Shown piece after piece: positions 49,131 to 61,934 of a stretch of DNA of 64,000 bases (positions within the stretch are counted from its first letter, which is position 1; every line of letters begins with the position of its first letter). The position numbers were made by a program, and so were the translations under genes. Source of the DNA: Lineus longissimus (Eukaryota > Nemertea > Pilidiophora > Heteronemertea > Lineidae); assembly GCF_910592395.1 (NCBI RefSeq), contig NC_088318.1:16678349-16742348 (forward strand). Reading direction: 5' to 3'. A model generated the notes under the pieces. It searched no databases. It was not told where the DNA came from and was given only the letters and a program-made list of their open reading frames with translations.

Positions 49131-51327
49131 CAATGGCTGAATGTTCTGTTGATAAAGCTGACATGATACGTACATCTTTAAATTGTTCATTCATTTCAAG
49201 GAACCCCAAGGAACAGTCTGACAGTTCAAAAGATAATTGAAGAGGCTTGCAAGGAAGCAGAAATCTACAAAAATGCTGGATTGGTAAGCACCATATTTGG
49301 TAAATACTACTTTGAATTAGACGTTTTAAAGTGTTCAAAAATCTAAATTATTGTGGGAATCTGGTGAGGTTGCAACACCAGAGAACACCAGAGCTCACCA
49401 ATCTCGAATCTTCAGTCCTAATTGGAATTTGCAGGGCAAGTGATGGTTATGACACAATTGACAATTCAGTGGTGTAAATGAAAGGCTGTAACACAAACTA
49501 GGTTAGAGTAGTGGACTGTCTCTCTGTGGTTCGAATCCCTGTCAAGGAACTTTGATTTTTCTGTACTAATTTGATTCTTTCCTTTCTAGGATGGCATTAT
49601 CCTCGAAAACATGCACGACATTCCATACATGCACACAGAGAGTGTTGGACCCGAGATAGTAGCGACCATGACAGCAGTGTGTTCGCAAGTGAGACGTCTT
49701 TGTCCCGAGATGCCTCTTGGTGTGCAGATTCTCGCTGGTGCTAATAAACAAGCATTGGCTGTTGCCTTGGCTGCAGGTTCGTCCCTGGAATCTATAAGCC
49801 CTCTATTCTAATATTTTAGATCCTGAGGTAACCTTACATGGACGTTTGGTGCCATAGAGTTGATGCATTTCAAGCTGCTTTAAGTACAGGAGGTGTTTCA
49901 ACTTCTGATGCCTGCTTCTTGTTACTCCTTCACTGAGAGCTAACATTGTCTCGTCAGGGGAATTCTTTCCAGATCGAACTTCATTCCAGTCGAGGGATTA
50001 ACTGGTTGTATAGAGGTATTTCAACTTCTGATGTCTGCTTGTTCTTTATCTGATACCTAACATAATCTCATCAGAGATTAAATCATTCCAGATCTGAATT
50101 TCATTCGAGCTGAGGGTTTCGTGTTCAGTCACGTTGCGGATGAGGGTGTGATGAATGCTTGCGCTGGCGACATCATGAGGTATAGAAAACAGATTGGTGC
50201 GGATCACATCAGTGTCATTACCGACATCAAAAAGAAACATAGGTTAGTGGAAAAGCTTGGGATTCACTCATATAAATGCCTGGGTTTACATGCTAGTTTT
50301 CTTGACTGAACCATATGGGGGCCTCCAAATACCATTTAGACCTCTTGTGTGTTCTTGTATTTTGGTCTAGAGGGCCACTTGACACAAGATTGACCAAAGT
50401 TTATTCAGACCTACTTGTCTGTTGCCTGAAGAGTCGTTTATTTGCACCTCCTGTTTAGGTATGCACCACTGTTAATCTTCGCACCTGGCCGCACCTGACA
50501 AGAAGATGTTTAGGCAAGTACTGCACAAATGATTGAAGTTTAAACAGACACACTGCATTTAGGGCAGTTGGGCAGAATGAAATGATTAGGCTAATGTCTT
50601 GATGTGTTTTTTTTCTTTTACAGCTCTCATGCTATCACGAGTGATGTAGATATTGTGGAAACTGCCTTGGCTGCAGAGTTTTTCATGAGTGATGGCGTCG
50701 TCATAACAGGAAGTGCCACTGGGGCAATCACAGAGGTCCAAGATGTAAAAGGTACCGGGAGGCAGTTTTTAAACCTGGGAGAGTGAGCCACTTACTGACC
50801 TCATCCCCCCCTGGTCGATGTTATTCTGGTCAATGGGGTGGTTCAGAACCTGAATTTTGGCCCAACAAGCGGGTGCATGCAGTTAATGCAGCCACATTGT
50901 CATGTGCTTGCAAGTGTTTTTCTGTAGTTCTCAGTGACCTCTGCTGACTGGCACAAAATGACCGCCAGGGACCATGTTTTGGCAGACGCTTGCACATCAC
51001 TTGATCAAACACGACTATGACCCCAAACTGTGCACATCAGTCACCCCCAAGACCACCAAACTGACCCCCTTGCTGCTGCCTTTATTGTATATTCCCTTTT
51101 TAATGTTATCAATTAATATTCCAGATGTGAGGGAAGCTGTGAAAATCCCCATTCTGGTGGGATCGGGAGTGACTGTTGAAAATGTCCACAACTACTTGAT
51201 GGTCAATGCCATGATCATTGGATCACATTTCAAGAAATCGGGTCACTGGGAAAATGAGTTGGATGTTGACAGGATTGTACGATTTATGGAGAGGGTTACC
51301 TGTCTCAGGGATGTGATTAAAGATTGA
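48082..51327 (+). CDS. BtpA-family TIM-barrel protein, 269 aa, six exons
   Basis: In cyanobacteria BtpA is needed for photosystem I stability. Animal members (annotated as F13E9.13-like) have no known role; a metabolic TIM-barrel enzyme fold is assumed. Exons: 48082-48139, 49201-49283, 49590-49776, 50092-50242, 50624-50751, 51125-51327; total 810 nt, in frame. Exon 1 was recovered from the family signature GMVHVRALPG, with the intron splitting the last Gly codon. Other motifs: DGIILENMHDIPY, GVQILAGANKQALAVA, FIRAEGFVFSHVADEG, DVDIVETALAAEFFMSDGVVITGSATG, and the phosphate-site-like ILVGSGVTVENV with AMIIGSHFKKSG. The ATG at 48082 follows an in-frame stop at 48061. The length matches the family. 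No clear mitochondrial presequence. AATAAA lies at 51479-51484. Confidence 0.95.
49495..49550 (+). mobile_element. tRNA-like (SINE head) fragment in BtpA intron 2
   Basis: GGTTAGAGTAGTGG resembles an A box, and GGTTCGAATCC at 49529-49539 is a perfect B box. The spacing is about right for a tRNA-derived pol III promoter, but no acceptor stem can be paired. Confidence 0.4.
49890..50000 (+). pseudogene. Relic duplicate of BtpA intron 3 end plus exon 4 start
   Basis: GTTTCAACTTCTGATGCCTG...CTTTCCAG followed by ATCGAACTTCATTCC..TCGAGGG repeats, 122 nt upstream, the functional acceptor and the first codons of exon 4 (50012-50122). The copy translates as SNFIPVEG against the true LNFIRAEG. It has lost the rest of the exon. 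Confidence 0.7.
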
Positions 51328-54300
51328 AATGAAATCTTAAGAACTGGCTTCCTTGCATGTACGGAGTAACAATATATTATTTTTGTACACAAAAACTAAT
51401 TTTCGTCATGGCAGGAAAAGAAGAACTTGACGCAAGCTTTTGGACAGATTAGGGCTACCTTTATTTTCTTCAATTTGAAATAAAAGGAAACCACTTCCAC
51501 TAGTCATACATACCTACCCAAACATACAATAAACCACATTTAAAATGAAGCATGGAAAAAAGTCATGAGGGCATGTGCAGCAACCGGAACAGATCCCTTT
51601 GGACAGAAGAGATGTTGCTTTGATCAGATCTAAAACACATAATAAAACAGCTTAATTGGTGATAGACATACCTCAGTTGATGAAATCAGAGGGAAGTCTG
51701 GCCCATCATACTTTGGCAGAGCTTAATATATTTGTTTTACTGTGGACTCCATAAGATGTATATAATAGTGCAAAGCACTAAATAAAAGTCCTCAGTAGTT
51801 TATAATCCATTTCTTCACAGAGTGCAGACCCTTTCACCAAAGCTGGTATTCAGAAATGCACTGTTTACAATTGCTCAAACTAGGACAGGCCAGACCCCCT
51901 CTAATGTCTAAGGCCGCTGTGTTGTTTGACCTTTACTGTTGATGCCATTACTAATACCTCAAATTGGAATATTTTCTCATTATCATCCTGGGATAAAACT
52001 GACCATGTAAAAACCTTAAAACTTCACAAGCTATAGTGTCTTACCTAAAATTTCACGAATATAATCATAATAAATATTTGTTTTCTTACTATTCATACCT
52101 TACATGTAGAATAAAATAGTTCACTATTATTACACGACCCTGTATTAAAATCATAAAATGTGCAGTTATTTTTATAATTCCTGAGCTTCCCATAACACAG
52201 GTAACAGCGTGGTTTTTTCTCAAAATCATGTACTTGGCGATTTGCTCAGCAAATCGTGTTACTGGTACAGCATGGAGATTCTTATACTTTTCTTATATCC
52301 TACATAACCAATTTTCGAGATAAAACTACACACAAACCAATTTGGGTGATTTATACATTGGCATCACTGTCCTCAAATGCCTGTATGGGTCATGATGTCT
52401 CTTGACCCGATCAGGTGCCATAATCTAACGGAGGAATACAGTCTACTGGATGTTGTGAAGGATGCGTTGCTGTGTGCAAAAACCTGAAGCAACATTGCAT
52501 GATTGTTGGATTGACTCCACCGAGTGAAGTTTTCTGTAGTTAAATACTGTTGTGTGTGATCATGCCTCAAGGCCCTGTCATTGCCTCGAATTTTGAAGAA
52601 TTGATGAAAATTAGAACATTCCTAAACACAAAATGATTCAAAAGGGAGGGAAAAACAAAAGAGTGGTATTCGTACACAACTGCATTCAACTGTATTTCCC
52701 AACAATATTATTTGCATAGCTGAATGTAATTCAATAAAAATTATGATTTGATTGAAAAAATTCTTAACTATTCAAACCACAAGGATACAGGTCAAACCGA
52801 AAAAATGTAAGGCTGCCCATTTTGGTGCTACTATAATTTCCTCTACCCATTTTTAAACACACGCTAATAATATACGCCCAAATGTATCAATACATACGAT
52901 AATCAAGATATACAATGATATTACACAATTTTTTTCATTTCATTTAGATTTTGGAATTTTTAATTTCCTAACACAGTTAAATTGAAAGCTCGCCTTCTAA
53001 TTTACAAATACAATTATTCAATCATAACTTAGATTTTTTTTCAATCATTTTATTTTTATTTATTTTTATGGTATTATAGCTCGAAAGTTGCTATCGTTTT
53101 GTGCGGATTTAACTGTGATTTCGGTGAACCACTTTCCTTTTCAACCAAATAATGCACACACCAATAACCTTATACGTGAATGATGGTAAATTCTCATGTT
53201 GGCTACAAAGGTCTGTTTTACTAAGAAAATTTCTCTAAATGTTTTTTCTCTATATTAAAGATTCCAGAACTTTCAAAACCCTAGAATAAAAGGATGTGTA
53301 TTGTTGTAATGTTTGGTTGTTATGGTCATACATTGTACTTTTGTTTCCGTGGTTACCAACCGAAAGGATAAACAGAAAGCAGTGTCTACATATTCATATA
53401 TTGCTATACTTAGCATAACAGTAAGGTACCACAAAATTCTCTATACATCTCATTACCAAAATTATCCAAGGCAAGTATTTTCAAAGTCACCACATTTTCT
53501 AGTAACCTATAGCTGCTTATGAAATCATTTTGATCACTCCATTTAACATAAGAAGGATTCTTCACCATGTGCGGAAATAGGACCCGACTGATCCTGGTAT
53601 AAGAATTCCAGACCCTCCCTACTACATTTCAGTTGAAATTAAAAATAATTTTATCTTCCATTATCATTGCATTGCAATTTGCATCATCAATTCAAATATT
53701 TAGAATATTGCTGCATTTTAACAGCCTAACATCATCTTTGGGAAAATTGTATCAACCAATGTTATCTCTGCAAGTGTAGGATCAAATCAATGACCAGCAC
53801 CAGCTCTTGTAATGGCAAACAAACCAGTTTAGGCTTTGTTTATCTTCGCTAGATCTTCTAATTGTGTTTGACAAGCTCTTCACTTTTGCATTTCATGCTA
53901 TAACCGGCAGTTCCCTGTTGGGCCATCCTTGACACCACAGTACTCCTTATATCTCCTCACCTTGCTTTTGCAAAGGGAGGACCCTGGTATCCAGGATGCT
54001 TTTGAAGTTTGATTTGAGCAAAGTCCGTGCTTGAAAGACATAACTGCAGAATACACAAAGGAGATGATATTTCGGTGGCACTGTCATTGTTGTGCACTCA
54101 ATTTAAAGGGAAACAGTCTTTCTTATTGCAGGGTGAGGTTATACCGAATAATGATTTAGCCTACTATACCTTTGACATCTACACATTATTCAAGCAATGT
54201 GAAACTATTTTGAGGCAAATATTAAGTTAATTTGTATAAATGTCTATATACACTCAATATCATCGCCTTCGTCCGAATTTTCACCCTACAACAAAAGACT

Positions 54301-56636
54301 ATTTCCCCTTTAACATTTATGTTTTTCAGATGTACAAGATATGTACATGATGGTTTCAGTTGTTAGATACAGTATGGCTTCTCACCAGAACGGACAACCA
54401 TCGCTGTACGAATCACATTTATTCCCCAACATAGACAGGTTAATGAACATGTGCCTAGGAACATTGAATATCCCTGCAACGCTAGTATTTGATATTTGAT
54501 AATACGTCGTTGGAAATGCATACGTAGACTAACCTAGTTCAAAATAGGTTGTTGCCACCTCAATAATATAAAGTTTTATACAGCCAGTACCACTGTCATG
54601 ACATTGTGATCCATGAAAATTACATAAACATGTAAGATACCCTGAAAGCCTTGTTATCAGGCTGGAAATAACCCCACTGTTCGACTTTAAAGGTCTACGC
54701 TGTTCGTCTCCATTGTATTTACTGGTGGTTCAGGAAAAAGTAGTACACAGTGCTTTAGTGCACTTATTGTGCATGCAAATTTGCTGAAACTTTGTATTCG
54801 TAGTATTTTGATATTGTCTGTACAACAGCATTTTCATGATTAATATTCAATGTGTATGTACTCAATTAGAAATTTTCTAATTTGAGTTCAGTTTTTCAAA
54901 TTTTTGAAAACGAACAGGGTAGAGCTTTCCACAGTTATGTCACCGGTTGGAAGGCACTTGAGACATCCATATGCTGTTACGCACAACTGCACTACTGGCC
55001 TGAGCTAACCCCAGATAACTAATCTATAAGTACATGATTATAGAGTTCAGGTCTGGTGATTATGTGTTGCACCATGGATTTATTTTCTTGAAGTTTAAAT
55101 TATTGTTTAAGAATTTTGATAACTGCTTTTACTCAAATGAGGAGTAGTATTAGCATTCGCCAGTGGTGCAGCTGGGAGTCTCAATATATGGAATGTTTAA
55201 ATTAGCATGTCTACCCCATATTACACACCAAGTGTTTATGCTTTGTCAGGTATAGGTAGTCATATTGACTATTTTATTAGTAATGTATTAGAAGGGACCA
55301 GGTTTTGCATGTATCTCATTATTTGCATTGAATTGCTTTTTCACTGCCAGATGCATAAAACTGCATCTTTTGATTGCTAGGCATTGTAAATGGAACTTTG
55401 TTATATTTGCAATTCTCAAAGTAAACTGCCTCAGTCACCTATTTTATTCCTTTTGCGTGCTTTCTGGATGATATCAGGTTAAAATCTAACTCGTCATAAA
55501 AACTGACCACGTTCCTTACAAATTTTGGTTTCCAAACAAGAGGTGCTACCGGTTTACCATGGGACAAGCTGCATCCCTGTATTACTTGTTAATCGATGCA
55601 ACAGAATCACACGATAAAGATCTTTCAAACATTGAAATTCAATGATGTAAATTTATCAACAGTGTACATAATAAATTCTGCAGATTTATATAATCCACTC
55701 AGCTCTTTTCTTGATTTGTGGAAAATCTTGAATGTGCCCAGGACTAAGCAGTAGCACTATCAGGTCTCTTCTAGACTTGCAGTAAAAACCACTAATGGAG
55801 ACCGGGCAAAAGCAAATTCCACCATAGTTGGTAAACTATCTTCACAATGGAACCAAAACTGGCCTTTCTTGCAACAACTTTAATTTTACTGTCATGTTTG
55901 GAACATAAACCCTGAATTTGACAACACAAACTCCATGATTATTGCTTTCAATGGAAACCCGTACTACAATATTTCTGGTAATGAAACATCCAATTACTTG
56001 GAAGTGTTTTGGTGAAAGTGAATACATACATGTACCATATTTGATGGCATCCAAAAATTTCCATCACATTTATTTCAACCAAATAGTTTTCTTCTTTAAC
56101 GTCCCATCTATGGATTCAAGTTTCATGTCACAATCCTGAATCTTGTTTTCCGACAAGCAGCATCCTTATATGAGTGTGTGTGCTTTTATCATTGTGCACG
56201 TGACGATGTTCCATCAAATATCATTGCTTGGTATGAATATGTCACATACATTTTCTTGTACAAACAATGGCAACAAATGAAATCGGACTCGTGTGGTGAG
56301 CACTGACAGAACCGAAACTAGACTGATAGTATACATAATAAGAAGATGTCCCAACACAATATCATTCCCGTTAAAATTCCTTGCATGCGTTTGACAACAT
56401 TTACTCCAGAATACATCTGATGCTGCAGTTTCTGATAGAGAGATGACGATGTAACAGTGAGGTCTTATAGTGAAATGAAAGATCGAAACTCACAAACAGA
56501 TAGATCGAGTCTGACGAGATTGTCTTAAAATAACTTGCACAATCTTTAAAATGACACAAGATGCAATACAATCTTTCGCATGGAGAAATAAAATACTGAC
56601 AATGCACTTTGGATGCATTTCGGTAGCGAGAAAAGG
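51328..56636. other. AT-rich intergenic region, no gene seen
   Basis: 5.3 kb between the convergent ends of the BtpA and TP53INP genes. Low GC, no ORF with family resemblance, no clear MITE copy. Part may be a long 3' UTR of either gene. Confidence 0.6.
51479..51484 (+). terminator. Candidate BtpA poly(A) signal
   Basis: AATAAA 152 nt after the stop codon. A second AATAAA lies near 51529. Confidence 0.5.
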
Positions 56637-56642
56637 TTTATT
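56637..56642 (-). terminator. Candidate TP53INP poly(A) signal
   Basis: AATAAA on the minus strand, about 160 nt past the stop codon. Confidence 0.55.
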
Positions 56643-56800
56643 AAAACCTTAATTAAAACTGTACAATATAATAACAACAATATTTAAATATACAACTGTT
56701 CTTGGCAATCTTTGTACGTCAACTGTTGTTCAATCCATAGTCCAAAACAAAGCCAGGTCGTGTTCAGAAAATCTTCATCGTAGTTGAAGGTCACACAAAA

Positions 56801-59033
56801 CTAGCACTTCCTTTTACCGGCAGATTTTGGCTGCTTTAGAAGTTTCCCTTGTCTTGTATGGCGGCGTTGTTGATACACCTTATTGTTTCTTTCTAACTTA
56901 TTCTTACTTAATTTCTTTGAATAGAGTCTTTGCTCACGCAGTTGCATAGGCTTTAGAAGTTCTACGGTTTGCGCCACTAATCCAGCACGTGCTGCCACAG
57001 CTCTTGGACGGCGGGGTGAGGGGCGCGGTTGCACCGCGGAACTCGTCGGGTCTAACTCATGGACACTGGAAGCCTCAGACACACTTTCTTCTCCCGTGCT
57101 GCTCTGTCGTCCTCTCGTGTTGTACACGGACATACTAGGGTGTTCTATAAGTAAATTTTCCAGAGGGTTAGTTTCCAGTCGGTGACGCATTTTGCCCGCC
57201 CCAGTAAAACATGGAGGGGGTGTCACCAACCAACTCTCCTCCATGCGAACGTCATCAGAATGAGAATTAGAATGACTACTAGAATGAGATGGGGTATTAT
57301 GAGTTGTTGATTTATGGCTGGGGCTAGAAGACGAACATGATGAGGCTCGCGAGCTACCATCAAGAATCACCACTTCAGCACTTCCGGCATCGCCACAATC
57401 TGGAAGGAGATGAGGCAAGAATTAGATGGCAGTCTCGGGCATAGTTGTGTCTGTTTGGTTTGGTATGTTTGCCTTCTTGAGCTAAATGTAACATCCCAAA
57501 TTGACTCCCAATCCTATCTTGCACCGAGTCTATCTTCTATCATTGTGCACTGAAGGTTGAAAATTATTCTTCAAAAGTTGCAAAGATCCAGATGAGATTG
57601 TGACATTCTTTTCCAAATTGTCATAATGCAAAATTTGTGTGTTTTTGTACAGGATAAGGACTTACTCACTTAGACATTGTTAGAGACTATGTAATATAGC
57701 TGTCTGATTTACAATTACTGTATTGTATGTGCGTATTCAGTTCCTTGTTTAATTTGGGATGTTATCAAAAGAGAATTGGTTAGTATGATAGAAATAAGGC
57801 ATTGCAAGATGCATCCCAGTAAAAAATTGCATATGATAATGCAAAACTGGATTTTGCACCACCGTTGGAAAATCGAGAAGCTGACAGTGACACCACTGGG
57901 TAGTGTTGGCAAAATTGACCAAAATCACTTGGATGCCAGGGCCAGGACATTATGTCATGAGAGTCCATTGAGAAGTAGATCTGCAGTAAAGACTACAGCA
58001 CAAATAATTCGCTGTGTGTGAAACTAAATCTTTCGATAACACAAACAATAACAGTTGGGTTATATTGTCCAAGGTAACCACTGGCAACTCCTTGTCATCA
58101 AAATATCATGCTTGTGGTAATATCCCAATCAATTCAATTTCACCTAGTGCAGGCTACATGTAGCAAGTAACCCATTATAGATGGTATTTCATTGATAGCA
58201 GAATAATGGATCTTAACCCTTTTAATAAACAAGCCAACCAGTGCATAATATTCCCATTTCACATAAGATTTCAAAAACGTCGGAAAAAGGTCTTTTCCCT
58301 GTGGCATACTGAAGCTAACTTAGGGCTTTAAAATAACTTTTACTCTTAGTGGACATGACAAAGTCCAAAAATATATAAAGCAAGCTCGCTTATATATTTT
58401 GGCTGAGATATGTCAAGATGTTGTCATTGGGAGAGAGGTCTGGGGAGCAGATATCTCTCTTCAACAATCAATGCCCCCCCCCCCAAACATTAGATCGTCA
58501 GTGGTACTTTGACATGTATGGCAAGGGGAGGGTGGTGGGCTGGACTGCCATTTGGGCTGATTGAAGGACTACTGCAAAGAAAAAGAACTTTGAATGAAAA
58601 CGTGGTTGGAGTTATCATTTGAAATTGAAGTGGCAGGACAATGTGCCATAGAAAAGATCAGGGGAGCTATGCCTGTGGAAGGTGTGAAAGATATTTACAG
58701 CAGCAAGATGTAAGATGTAAAATGGGCCTACATGACAGGGTTTGTGTGATGTGACCGAGTGAATGATAAATGAATGAATTGAAGAGAGTTGGTCCCAACA
58801 AAAGTATTTCCCACCCTGGCAAAAATGAAGATCTGTCCTTCACCATCCTCTCTGACTTGGCCTTCACTTGATGCAATAAAAATCGGCAAGTATCGACAAT
58901 ACGTACCATTTTCATGCTTGTCAACGAGTGCCCATTCATTTTCCACAGGCGTCACCTTGAGATTCACATTGGCAGTGATTTCCTCCTCAACGGGAGTAGC
59001 ACCGAATATCAGGTTGGCAATTCCACTCAACAT
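56801..59033 (-). CDS. TP53INP: TP53INP / DOR homologue, 241 aa
   Basis: Family members (vertebrate TP53INP1/2, Drosophila DOR) shuttle from the nucleus to autophagosomes, bind ATG8/LC3 proteins and act as transcriptional co-factors. Two coding exons: 58907-59033 (ATG at 59033) and 56801-57399, joined in phase 1 (726 nt). Motifs: LIR-type core ENEWALVDKH (W34..V37); a Ser/His-rich low-complexity stretch at 58-90; family box MEESWLVTPPPCFTG near 95-109; family box NPLENLLIEHPSMSVY near 121-137; and a strongly basic C-terminus (QRRHTRQGKLLKQPK) likely for nuclear/nucleolar targeting. Length is almost that of human TP53INP1 (240 aa). A minus-strand acceptor (TCTTTTCAG, exon edge 59045) lies 11 nt before the ATG, so a non-coding first exon is upstream. 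Confidence 0.95.
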
Positions 59034-61637
59034 CTTGTAGGGTGGCTGAAAAGACAAAATGAGTACTTCGGTAAGTTGAGAATCCGGCCATTTGGTAACA
59101 GGCAATAGAATTTTTTGTTTTCACATTTTGACCCCTGGTGGCCAGACCAAGACTCGGCTCAGACTGAAATTTAGTCCATCAGGAGATCAGACCTATAGTG
59201 TTATATATGCCATACATGCCATGCTTATGGACAACGACGGGCACTCCGTGACAGCAAGAGCTCACCAGGTCGGCTAAAAATGATAGAATTAGAATACTAA
59301 GCACTGGTTTTAAATACTTGCAGAAGTGGTTCTAAAATAATCTTTTGAAATAGCATATGAATTGAATTGAAATGCCAAAGTATGTTGCGGAATTATTCAT
59401 ATTGTGCACAGTGAAATACATCAATTATCAATGATCCCATTGTGGGCTTGAAGCTACCCTGGGTAGATTTCACAACAGCCAGAAATGATTGTGAATATAT
59501 TGATCATTCATAAATCATAGACCATCAATTGAGAAATCATTCACGATTCAACGGTGAATGCTGGGTGAGAATCAATGGCCCGTTAATCAATGGTATCTGT
59601 GGTGCTGTTGTTGGGTCTGGCTGACGAAATTCCACCTTTCCTGATGAATGATGGCGTCAACTTGACAGTTTGCGATCACTCAATGGAAAATGAAAGTGAA
59701 ACCCAACAGCAATTTTCAACTTCAAATTTGAGAGCTTTCTTCCAATTCCCATTGGCATGTTTTTGCTATTTATACTGCAGTACAGGACAACAAAGTTCCT
59801 TATATATAAAATGCTGATATAATTCTAAGAAGGCACACCTCACCTGAGTAGCCTATCAGCTGTCACTGGCCTTGCGCAAAGTTGTACTACTAGTGGACTT
59901 ATCTGTAGCCATAAAATTACATCTCCCAAAACCTATTTTTATTTTGGGCTTGAGAGGAGAGGGATAATCCAAGCTTTTACATTACCATTGAGTCTCAAGT
60001 CTACTCAACTCTTCTCATGGTATCTTGTCTAGACATTAGACATATCAATAAATCTTATCGCATGGATTAAAATTCCAATCCATATGTCTCACTTTATCTT
60101 CAGACAGATCAAACGACAGCAAGACCAATGGCATGGACTTTGGTGTTTTCTTAAAATTTGATGTGCTGTCTTCCAACATGCCCTAAATCATGATATCCAT
60201 TAAATTATTTGCTATTAATAAATGAATAGTCAAATATCATTATCCAATATTATTCCCCTACTTTTATTTTACCCTCTGCCTTTACATGTACATGTAATAA
60301 AATATGGCATCAGCCATTCTAACTTGAACGTGCAGCCCATGAGTGAACCCAATGTGCTCAGGTGTTCTGATTTTTAAGTTCCCTGGAGGTCAATCAGAGG
60401 TTTGTATTGCATCAGCCATTCCATTATGTAGATATAAAGGGGTTCAGAATATTGGTTATTTAAACTGTTCGTAGCTTTGCCTATTAGTATTAGAAGGCAC
60501 AATCTGAACTGTGTATTCAAAAGCAAAGTATTTTCATTACACCCCGTCGATGCGGATACCCTCTATCAGTCTCCATTTTCTGTAGGATTCCATTTCATTT
60601 CACAGTTCATATGCTGCTCAGCTCAGGTTGTTAAGTTTTATGCTTGCAAAATTCTTGCAACCACCTGTTTGAACAAGCACCAAAGCAAAGTGCAACTCGG
60701 TTTACATACATACGTATTTAGATACAGGCTTTTGGCTACTCAATTTGAACTGGGTTTTAAGGCCAAACGCGATGAGTACGTTTTGAGTATCGTGTACCAC
60801 CGCAACCGCTCAAAGCGTACCGCCACAACTTCTGGTCCAACTTCTTAAGTGCCGTATTACCTTGCAATGCATTCCTCCAAGTCCAACCAGCCAGTGCGTC
60901 AAGGCCAAAGTAGCTTGACAACGTTCCTAGAGATAGCATCATGGATATGAAACTCATGTATAATTTGTATAGCCTTTGGCCTGGGTGCCTGCCTAAACTG
61001 AAAATGTATGGCTCGCCTTGGGTTTATCAACAAGGCTCTTGACCCTTCGCTGTGCGGCGGATTAGGGTCGAGGTTACCTGGACTAACAGTTTTAAGCACC
61101 ACCCCATTCCCACCAGGCACCACCCCACCCGACTACACCAGGCACCACCAGCACACGCCCCGTAGCATGGACTGTTAAGTGAATGAAATCCGCACTGATA
61201 GCAAACAGAAACAGAAACACATCATTTTTTCACCACCAGCAACCCTTATTATATTTATTGTGTTTATTACTGAAGGATGATGGGAGGGGCAGAATTTCTG
61301 ACAGTTCCCTCCAAAACGTAAACAAAGACCAGACCAACGAACAAAGCTGACCTTCAGACTAACGTTCACAAAACCACATATTCTGCAATAAATACCAAAG
61401 CTGCAAACCTTTAACCTAAGCAATACAAACACGGATATAAAATTTATCATTTGCCATACCTAGAATATGTAGGAAATGTCTGGTTGTTAGGATTAATGGC
61501 GATTTTATCCAGGGTTCGTCCGTCGTTACCGTTGTGCCTGCTGCAGAGTTGATCAGCTGTTCCCTTCGTGATAGCGCAGAAACACCTTGCATAAAATCTT
61601 TGCTAATACACAATCTAGATAGATCTTTCACACTCAC

Positions 61638-61825
61638 CTAACCTCTTCTTGTACCTTAGATACCGTAGAATAGTATTCAGTTGAAATGAAGTCGATAGAT
61701 TGCTAGGCGTTATCAAATTTTGTGCAGTAAATAGTGGCTTTGAGACGAAGTTTCTTGCTTGTCAGTGGTGAAACCCAAACAAAATTTTAATGTTTGACCT
61801 ACGTCATGTTAAATTACGCGTTTTG
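61638..61825 (-). other. TP53INP: Candidate TP53INP non-coding first exon
   Basis: A GTGAGT donor on the minus strand (exon edge 61638) and a TATA box at 61851-61857 frame a short exon of about 190 nt with no long ORF. It would splice to 59045. The start point is inferred as about 25-30 nt downstream of the TATA box. Confidence 0.45.
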
Positions 61826-61850
61826 ATTGGTTCTCATTCAGTTGCGTTGC

Positions 61851-61934
61851 CTTTATATGGAAAATATTAATATTCATGAGGTAGCGTAAACACTGCGAAT
61901 ACACGCGTGCATTCATGTTGACATCACGTGATGT
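61851..61934 (-). promoter_or_regulatory. Candidate TP53INP core promoter: TATA box and CACGTG palindrome
   Basis: TATAAAG on the minus strand (61851-61857). About 65 bp further upstream is the perfect 14-bp palindrome ACATCACGTGATGT (61921-61934) containing TCACGTGA, the core bound by bHLH-Zip factors including MiT/TFE. An inverted CCAAT-type ATTGG occurs near 61827. Confidence 0.5.

Noticed and set aside
48082-51327. BtpA as bacterial contamination or a recent bacterial transfer
   Set aside because: Six exons with GT-AG introns in consistent phase and surrounding animal-type DNA argue for a long-resident nuclear gene.
54027-54230. Plus ORF in the AT-rich spacer
   Set aside because: Short, no family resemblance, no splice context or conserved motif; expected by chance.
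61416-61637. Minus ORF upstream of TP53INP as an alternative N-terminal coding exon
   Set aside because: It lies inside the inferred first intron, starts at the donor GTG, and shares nothing with TP53INP/DOR N-termini.
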